NCBI RefSeq assembly: GCF_006874465.1
Contig: NZ_VIRL01000005.1
Span: forward strand, 186,001-250,000
Origin: Microbispora bryophytorum
Lineage (GTDB): Bacteria; Actinomycetota; Actinomycetes; Streptosporangiales; Streptosporangiaceae
Direction: 5' to 3'
DNA: 64,000 nt
The notes under the pieces were generated by a model that saw nothing but the letters and a program-made list of their open reading frames with translations, was not told where the DNA came from and did no database searches. The translations under genes were made by a program, and so were the position numbers. Positions 58,350-64,000 of this stretch are shown piece by piece (position 1 is the first letter of the stretch; every line of letters starts with the position of its first letter).

Positions 58350-59390
58350 GTGACCGCTACCCCCCACGACCCGTACGCGGCCCCGCGTCCCCGCCCGGAG
58401 GTCACGCTGGCGCATATCGCGAAGCTGGCCGGCGTGTCCGCCCCGACCGTCTCCAAAGTGATCAACGGCCATCCCGGTGTGGCGGCCGGCACCCGCCGCA
58501 AGGTCGAGGAGCTGGTGCAGGAGCACGGCTGGCGGCGCCGGCCGGACGCGGTCGACTCCAGTGCGGTGGTGGAGGTCGTCTTCGAGTCCCTCGACAGCCT
58601 GTGGGCGCTGGAGCTGATCCGGGGCATGGACGAGGTCGTCCAGGACCGTGGCATGATCCTGGGCCTGACCGACATGCGCGGTCGGCGCTCCCCGCACTCG
58701 GGCTGGATCGACCAGGTGCTGGCCCGCCGCCCGCTCGGGGTGATCGCGGTCTCGGCCGACCTCAGCGAACGCCAGCGGGCCCGGCTGGCCAGCCGCTCCA
58801 TTCCGCTGGTCGCCCTGGACCCCCGCGGCGAGCCCGACCACCGCGTCCCCTCGGTGGGGGCCACCAACTGGAACGGCGGCCTGGCCGCCACCCGCCACCT
58901 GCTGGAGCTGGGCCACCGCAGGATCGCCATGATCAACGGGCCGGACACGCTGATGTGCTGCCGGGCCCGCCTGGACGGCTACCGGGCCGCCCTGGACTCG
59001 GCCGGCGTCCCGGCCGATCCCGGCCTGGTGCGCACCGGCCCGCTGTATGTGGAGGGAGGCCGCACGCAGGCCCAGGCGTTGCTGGCGCTCGCGGATCCGC
59101 CGACCGCGATCTTCGCCGCCAACGACCTGCAGGCTCTGGGGGTCTACCAGGCCGCCCACCGGGCCGGGCTGCGTGTTCCCGAGGACCTGAGCGTCGTCGG
59201 GTTCGACGACCTGCCCCTCGCGCAGTGGGCGGACCCGCCGATGACCACCGTGCGTCAGCCCTTGCAGAAGATGGGGACCAGCGCTGCCGAGATGGTGCTG
59301 GCCCTGGCCTCCCGCGCAGCACCGGTCGAGGACCGGGTGGAGCTGGCGACCCGGCTGGAGGTGCGCTCCAGCACCGCTCCCCTCCTCTGA
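58350..59390 (+). CDS. LacI-family transcriptional regulator
   Basis: 346 aa. HTH with VTLAHIAKLAGVSAPTVSKV and hinge NGHPGVAAGTRRK, then a periplasmic-binding-protein-like domain (VSADLSERQRARL; MINGPDTLMC; VVGFDDLPLAQWADPPMTTV). It senses a sugar and probably represses GH26 downstream on the same strand. GTG start with the repeat just upstream. Confidence 0.92.
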   Translation: MTATPHDPYAAPRPRPEVTLAHIAKLAGVSAPTVSKVINGHPGVAAGTRRKVEELVQEHGWRRRPDAVDSSAVVEVVFESLDSLWALELIRGMDEVVQDRGMILGLTDMRGRRSPHSGWIDQVLARRPLGVIAVSADLSERQRARLASRSIPLVALDPRGEPDHRVPSVGATNWNGGLAATRHLLELGHRRIAMINGPDTLMCCRARLDGYRAALDSAGVPADPGLVRTGPLYVEGGRTQAQALLALADPPTAIFAANDLQALGVYQAAHRAGLRVPEDLSVVGFDDLPLAQWADPPMTTVRQPLQKMGTSAAEMVLALASRAAPVEDRVELATRLEVRSSTAPLL

Positions 59391-59439
59391 CCCAGGTTTA
59401 CCGGCCATCCGCAGGCCGGCCCAGGAACGAGTGTTTCGT

Positions 59440-59448
59440 GAAACTTTC
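59440..59448. promoter_or_regulatory. GAAACTTTC box upstream of the GH26 gene
   Basis: GAAACTTTC (59440-59448) is the palindromic core recognised by LacI-type regulators of xylan and mannan genes in Streptomyces (published CGAAACTTTCG site). GTTTC-GT-GAAAC (59433-59444) overlaps it. Candidate operator for the adjacent LacI protein. Confidence 0.6.
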
Positions 59449-59676
59449 AGAAGCATTCATTCCATTATCCGGGTCACCTGCGGAAACAGTTGCCGCCACT
59501 CGCCTGGGGTGTTCGCCGTGCAGCCCTCTGTTTCACCATTTGGGCACGCGCGCTCCCGCCGATCAGACCCGAAGCGCCGACGAGCAGCCGACGGCGCGAG
59601 TGGCGCAGGCCGATGGACCTCAGCGCCCGGATCTCCGCGTGACCGGCTCGGATCGCGTCCAATCCATGGAGGACAT

Positions 59677-61146
59677 ATGAAACACCGGATCGAGTTCGGG
59701 CGGCTCCGAACTATGGTCATCTTCATCGCCGGTCTCCTCGTGTGCGCGGCGCTGACCATCTCCCCGCAGGCCGCCACCGCGGACGCCTCAACCAAGTACC
59801 TGGGGGTGTTCCGCGAGACGAGCCCCTCCCAGATCCTCTCGGGAACCGTCAGCCGGTACGGGGTCACCCCGGCCAGCGTGCAGTGGTTCGACAGCTGGGC
59901 CACCGGCAACGCCTTCAACGCGGCCGAGGCCAGGGCCCTGTGGAACCAGGGCGTCATGACGCACTTCACCTGGGAACCCTGGAACCCGACTCTCAGCGTG
60001 AGCGACTCCAACCAGATCCACCTCCAGGACATCGTCAACGGCAAATGGGACAGCTACATCAGGGCCCGCGGCGCGGAGTTCGCATCGGTCGGCGCGCCGA
60101 TCATGGTGCGCTGGGGACACGAGTTCAACGGCGACTGGTACCCCTGGGGCATCGTCAACAACGGCAGCAACCCCGCTCTGTACATAAGCGCCTACCGGCG
60201 GGTGCACGACCTGGTCGTCGCCGCAGGCGCCACCAACGTCCAGTGGGTGTGGTGCTTCAACAACAGCTCCACCCCCAACTCCTCCTTCAACGACCCCGGG
60301 CAGTCCTACCCCGGTGACGCCTACGTCGACTGGGTCGGCATCGACGGCTACAACTGGGGCCTCGGCCCGTCCTGGGACCCCTCTGGCAACTACTGGACGA
60401 GCTTCGACTCGATGTTCGCCAGCCCCTACGCCAAGGCACGCTCCGTCGCCCCGAAGCGCCCGGTCATGATCGGCGAGGTCGGCTCCAGCGAGGATGGCGG
60501 CAACAAGGCCCAGTGGATCAACGACATGGCGTCCGTCCTGCAGTCGGGCCGCTACCCCGACCTGAAGAACGTCGTCTACTTCGACCAGGACAAGGAGGAG
60601 CGGTGGTCGGGCACCTCGTCGTCGGCCGTCCAAACCGCTTTCACCTCGTGGGTCAACCAGACCTACATGAGGGGGACGGGAACGAACCTGGCCAAGGTGG
60701 TCGCGGAGTACAAGGGAACGTCCCCGAGCCCCTCGGTTTCACCGTCCCCGAGCCCCTCGCCATCAGCCTCACCGTCCCCGAGCCCGTCACCCTCGGCTTC
60801 GCCGTCCCCGAGCCCCTCGGCTTCGCCGTCGGCGAGCCCATCGCCGGTCGGCGGCGCGTGCTCGGCCACCTACACGACGATCAACTCGTGGCCCGGCGGA
60901 TTCCAGGGCGAGGTGACGGTACGCGCCGGGACCTCGGGGATCAACGGTTGGACGGCACGCTGGACCTTGGCCGGCGGGCAGACGATCAGCCAGCTCTGGA
61001 ACGGCACCTTGAGCGTCAGCGGTTCCGCGGTGACGGTGAAGAACGTGAGCTGGAACGGCTCGCTGGGCGCGAACGCCTCCGCCACGTTCGGGTTCCTCGC
61101 CAACGGATCACCGGCATCGCCCACGGTCACCTGCACCAGCCCGTGA
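59677..61146 (+). CDS. Secreted GH26 beta-mannanase-like enzyme with CBM2
   Basis: 489 aa. Signal peptide (~aa 1-36), GH26 catalytic domain with acid/base Glu in WGHEFNGDWYPWG and nucleophile Glu in MIGEVGSSEDGG, a Ser/Pro linker (~aa 350-385) and C-terminal CBM2 (CSATYTTINSWPGGFQGEVT). Expected to cut mannan-type polysaccharide outside the cell. GGAGG lies 4-5 nt before ATG 59677. Follows the LacI gene with a GAAACTTTC box between; a hairpin closes the unit. Confidence 0.93.
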   Translation: MKHRIEFGRLRTMVIFIAGLLVCAALTISPQAATADASTKYLGVFRETSPSQILSGTVSRYGVTPASVQWFDSWATGNAFNAAEARALWNQGVMTHFTWEPWNPTLSVSDSNQIHLQDIVNGKWDSYIRARGAEFASVGAPIMVRWGHEFNGDWYPWGIVNNGSNPALYISAYRRVHDLVVAAGATNVQWVWCFNNSSTPNSSFNDPGQSYPGDAYVDWVGIDGYNWGLGPSWDPSGNYWTSFDSMFASPYAKARSVAPKRPVMIGEVGSSEDGGNKAQWINDMASVLQSGRYPDLKNVVYFDQDKEERWSGTSSSAVQTAFTSWVNQTYMRGTGTNLAKVVAEYKGTSPSPSVSPSPSPSPSASPSPSPSPSASPSPSPSASPSASPSPVGGACSATYTTINSWPGGFQGEVTVRAGTSGINGWTARWTLAGGQTISQLWNGTLSVSGSAVTVKNVSWNGSLGANASATFGFLANGSPASPTVTCTSP

Positions 61147-61171
61147 CCTGACGAACGCCTCATCACGCCGG

Positions 61172-61201
61172 CAGGCCACCTCGCACCGACCCGGTGGCCT
61201 G
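61172..61201 (+). terminator. Hairpin after the GH26 gene
   Basis: CAGGCCACC (61172-61180) and GGTGGCCTG (61193-61201) form a perfect 9-bp stem 26 bp past the stop. Confidence 0.7.
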
Positions 61202-61327
61202 ACCCGGTCGCCTGCATCGACGGCACACCCGCCGCAGAACGTCGCGCCGCGAGGCGTCCGGGCTCGGCGGGTGAGGGGCCGGATAAATCGATCGACACCC
61301 CGCGCCGGAGCTCGCTAGCGTCCGGCC

Positions 61328-62089
61328 ATGGCTGTTTTCACCGACGCCGACCTCGACCGCTTCGTCGCCGAGGGCTTCCTCAAGGTGGAGGAGGCGTTCC
61401 CGCGCGAGACGGGGGATCGGATCAGGGATCTGCTCTGGCGGCAGATCGGCCTGTCCCCCGACCGGCCGGAGGACTGGACGCAGCCGGTGGTGTGGGCCGC
61501 CCCCGACCCCGCCGGGCAGGGCCCGTTCGGGGAGGCGATGCGCGGCCCGCGTCTTGCCGAGGCGCTGGACCTCGTCGCGGGCAAGGGCGGGTGGGTGCCG
61601 CGCGGCACCATCGGCAACACGCCGGTCCGCTTCCCCCACCCCTCCGACGCCGGGGACACCGGCTGGCACATCGACCAGAACGACCCCGGCCCGGCCGGCG
61701 CCTGGGGGACCGACGCCCTCGCGTCCCACACGATGCTCGTGCTGGTGTTGCTGTCCGAGGTCGGTCCCGACGACGCGCCCACCCGCATCAGGGTCGGCTC
61801 CCACCTCGACACCGTCCGCGTCCTGGAGCCGCACGGCGCGCAGGGGCTGGAGTTCTTCGCCTCCGGCCCGGTGCTGGACGAGGCGACCGCGCATCGGCCC
61901 GAGACCCGCGCGACGGGACTGCCCGGCGACATCTACCTGTGCCACCCGCACCTTGTCCACGCCGCCCAGCCCCACCGCGGCACCCGGCCTCGCTTCATGT
62001 CCCAGATCCCGCTCTTCCTGGCCGAGCCGCTGGCCCCCGGCGACGCCACCCCCCTCGCCCGGGCTGTACGGCTCGGGCTCGGCGGCTGA
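61328..62089 (+). CDS. Phytanoyl-CoA dioxygenase-family (PhyH) Fe/2-oxoglutarate enzyme
   Basis: 253 aa. Facial-triad pattern: TGWHIDQND gives His/Asp and HPHLVHAAQPHRG gives the distal His; RPRFMSQIP fits the 2-oxoglutarate Arg. Members hydroxylate or halogenate varied substrates; unknown here. Start ATG 61328. Not in an obvious operon. Confidence 0.88.
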   Translation: MAVFTDADLDRFVAEGFLKVEEAFPRETGDRIRDLLWRQIGLSPDRPEDWTQPVVWAAPDPAGQGPFGEAMRGPRLAEALDLVAGKGGWVPRGTIGNTPVRFPHPSDAGDTGWHIDQNDPGPAGAWGTDALASHTMLVLVLLSEVGPDDAPTRIRVGSHLDTVRVLEPHGAQGLEFFASGPVLDEATAHRPETRATGLPGDIYLCHPHLVHAAQPHRGTRPRFMSQIPLFLAEPLAPGDATPLARAVRLGLGG

Positions 62090-62173
62090 CCGGCGCGGCT
62101 TCGGGCCGCACTACCGCGGAGGCGGCGGGCACGGGCCGCTCCCAGCGGATCTCGGCGGATCTCGGCGGCGAGG

Positions 62174-62611
62174 TCAGTGCGAGTGGATCTCTTCGTGAGC
62201 CTCTTCGAGAGAACGCTCCTCCAGGATCGCCGCGACCCCACTCGCGAAGTTGGAGCACTCGAAGATGTCCTCGTGCGGGCAGGCCAAGCCGTGGGCGATG
62301 GCGGTGCGGGCCACCTGAGCCCGGGCGATCCGTTGATCCAGCTCGGCGAGCTTGCGGTGGTACAGCTCCCGCCAGCCGTCGCCGGCCGGCGAGCGGGACG
62401 CGACGAACGTCTTGACCTCGCGCAGCGTGAAACCGACATCCCGCAGCATCAAGACCACACCGACCAGCCCGACCGCCGACGGCGGATAACGCCGTTGGCC
62501 CGAGACCCGGGCCGGCGCCGGCAGCAGGCCGAGCTCCTCCCAGTAGCGCAGAGCGGAGGTGGCCACACCCGTGCGGCGCGCCAGCTCACCGATCGTCAAC
62601 CGCTCGTCCAT
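62174..62611 (-). CDS. MerR-family regulator
   Basis: 145 aa. MerR HTH (LTIGELARRTGVATSALRYW), dimer helix and a short C-terminal region with two Cys (CPHEDIFEC) that lacks the SoxR iron-sulfur cluster spacing. The start codon overlaps the -35 of the divergent promoter at 62611-62641, which it probably activates for the methyltransferase. ATG 62611. Confidence 0.9.
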   Translation of the reverse strand: MDERLTIGELARRTGVATSALRYWEELGLLPAPARVSGQRRYPPSAVGLVGVVLMLRDVGFTLREVKTFVASRSPAGDGWRELYHRKLAELDQRIARAQVARTAIAHGLACPHEDIFECSNFASGVAAILEERSLEEAHEEIHSH

Positions 62612-62641
62612 TGACTTCAAGCGTACTTGAAGCCGTTGACT
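62611..62641 (+). promoter_or_regulatory. MerR-type promoter of the methyltransferase
   Basis: -35 TTGACT (62611-62616), 19-bp spacer with CTTCAAG-CGTA-CTTGAAG, -10 TTGACT (62636-62641). The spacer length and perfect inverted repeat are MerR hallmarks. Transcription would begin at or near the ATG 62649, a leaderless mRNA. Confidence 0.85.
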
Positions 62642-62648
62642 GGCGATC

Positions 62649-63377
62649 ATGCGGACAGCGGGTGCGTCTCTCAAGCAACGCGTGATCAGATACCTGGTGG
62701 GCCAGGCCCATCGTCCCCGGGGCGTCGTCGGGTGGGCGAACGGCTGGATGTTCGCCCACCGCCCTTCCAACCGGAAGCGCAACATCTGGGCGGTGTCGCT
62801 GCTGGACGTGCAGCCTGCCGACCGGGTGCTCGAGGTCGGCTTCGGTCCCGGCATCGCCATCGCCGAGTGCGCCGCCCGCGCCATCCGGGGCCACGTCTTC
62901 GGCGTCGACCACTCGCAGACCATGGTCCGGCGGGCCGCCCGTCGCAACGCCGCCGCCATCCGCGCCGGCCGCGTCCACCTCGCGCACGCCACCGTGGAGC
63001 GGCTGCCGAGCTTCGGCGATCCACTCGACGCGATCCTCGCGGTCAACTCCGTGGGGTTCTGGCCCGACCCGGTGGAGCGGCTTCGCGAGCTGCGCCGCCT
63101 GCTCCGGCCCGGGGGACGCATCGCGCTCGTCAGCCAGCCGCGCTGCCCTCCTGCCGCACGGAACAGTGCTGCCCGGAACAGTGCCACCAGGAACCGTGCT
63201 GCCCGGGACACCACGGCCCGGGACACCACGGCCCGGGACACCACGGCCCGGGCCGCCCAAGAGCTTCAGGACCTGCTCACCCGGGCCGGCTTCACCGGCC
63301 TGCGGGTCGAGACCCTCGACCTCGACCCGCCCGTCGCCTGCGTCCTCGCCGCCGATCCAGCCGGCAGGCCGTCATGA
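62649..63377 (+). CDS. Class I SAM methyltransferase with repeated insert
   Basis: 242 aa. VLEVGFGPGIAIAECAARA is SAM motif I; VNSVGFWPDPVERLRELRRL is family-like. A 30-aa Arg/Ala/Asp/Thr repeat (ARNSA/ARDTT units, ~aa 170-199) interrupts the fold between the fifth and sixth beta strands and corresponds to six 15-bp units. ATG follows a MerR promoter directly, likely leaderless. Confidence 0.88.
   Translation: MRTAGASLKQRVIRYLVGQAHRPRGVVGWANGWMFAHRPSNRKRNIWAVSLLDVQPADRVLEVGFGPGIAIAECAARAIRGHVFGVDHSQTMVRRAARRNAAAIRAGRVHLAHATVERLPSFGDPLDAILAVNSVGFWPDPVERLRELRRLLRPGGRIALVSQPRCPPAARNSAARNSATRNRAARDTTARDTTARDTTARAAQELQDLLTRAGFTGLRVETLDLDPPVACVLAADPAGRPS
63156..63245. repeat. Six 15-bp units inside the methyltransferase gene
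   Basis: Units at 63156, 63171, 63186, 63201, 63216 and 63231; the last three are exact GCCCGGGACACCACG. Multiple of three, so length change would keep frame and alter a surface loop. Confidence 0.95.
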
Positions 63378-63415
63378 CCGCCAGGACACGCGAGATGACC
63401 GGTGCCCGGGAGAGG

Positions 63416-64000
<585 letters not shown>

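Overview
The window is high-GC DNA (about 70% G+C by eye) with strong third-position GC bias, GTG/TTG starts and dense two-strand packing. It encodes several ECF sigma factors, TipA-type and WYL-type regulators, F420/DDN-type and CBM2-bearing secreted enzymes. This points to the chromosome of a filamentous actinomycete. Streptosporangiales (Nonomuraea-like) is my best guess from protein style, but the order cannot be proven from sequence alone. There is no rRNA, tRNA, CRISPR array or intact insertion sequence. The only clear housekeeping gene is purB (adenylosuccinate lyase, 13193-14620); most of the rest is accessory or regulatory content.

Layout. 0-9.5 kb: a divergent TetR/MFS exporter pair, a secreted clan GH-A glycosidase with FN3 and CBM2, a TetR gene facing an MDR oxidoreductase across two near-canonical tet operators, a lipoprotein, an SDR. 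9-16 kb: a MarR/RND exporter pair, purB, a GNAT and a HAD phosphatase. 16-21 kb: a TipA-like MerR with its own 19-bp-spacer promoter, a duplicated DGPF/YCII-ECF42 sigma module whose second sigma is truncated, an orphan tyrosine recombinase and a membrane L7/L12-like protein. 21-31 kb: an MBL/XRE/NmrA cluster and an unusual run of fusion proteins (DUF2218-O-methyltransferase, HIT-aminoglycoside-kinase-like, ABM-truncated globin, DDN-esterase). 31.2-32.6 kb: a gene-poor, repeat-bearing stretch. 32.6-43 kb: a frameshifted ECF sigma, diacylglycerol kinase, a universal stress protein, a NodIJ-like ABC exporter, a broken WYL regulator, an XRE/SDR pair, a ComB-like phosphatase and a frameshifted GNAT. 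43-51 kb: MarR/epimerase, AraC, VOC, DUF952/TetR, SMR, and a P450 opposite a TetR with an added C-terminal domain. 50.5-58 kb: a Rv2578c-type radical SAM protein, an epoxide hydrolase, gene debris, an ECF41 sigma with its CMD target, a methyltransferase, a RibD/DHFR-like reductase and another SnoaL-tailed sigma. 58-64 kb: LacI next to a GH26 mannanase with CBM2, PhyH, a MerR-controlled methyltransferase, and a partial FAD monooxygenase.

How it works together. The dominant pattern is a local regulator divergent from one or two effector genes, with a recognisable inverted repeat between them (TetR, MarR, MerR, ArsR, XRE, LacI, ECF41). Two MerR genes sit next to textbook 19-bp-spacer promoters. 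The ECF41/CMD pair carries a promoter close to the published ECF41 consensus. The LacI/GH26 pair carries a GAAACTTTC box of the kind bound by LacI-type regulators of polysaccharide use.

No wholly new multigene system stood out. The most noteworthy items are the tet-operator pair, the decayed DGPF-ECF42 duplication, the run of domain fusions, in-gene minisatellites (especially the 6 x 15 bp array in a methyltransferase) and a cluster of broken genes, two of which break at a single base and could be sequencing errors. Functional assignments rest on reading motifs by eye; no search was run.
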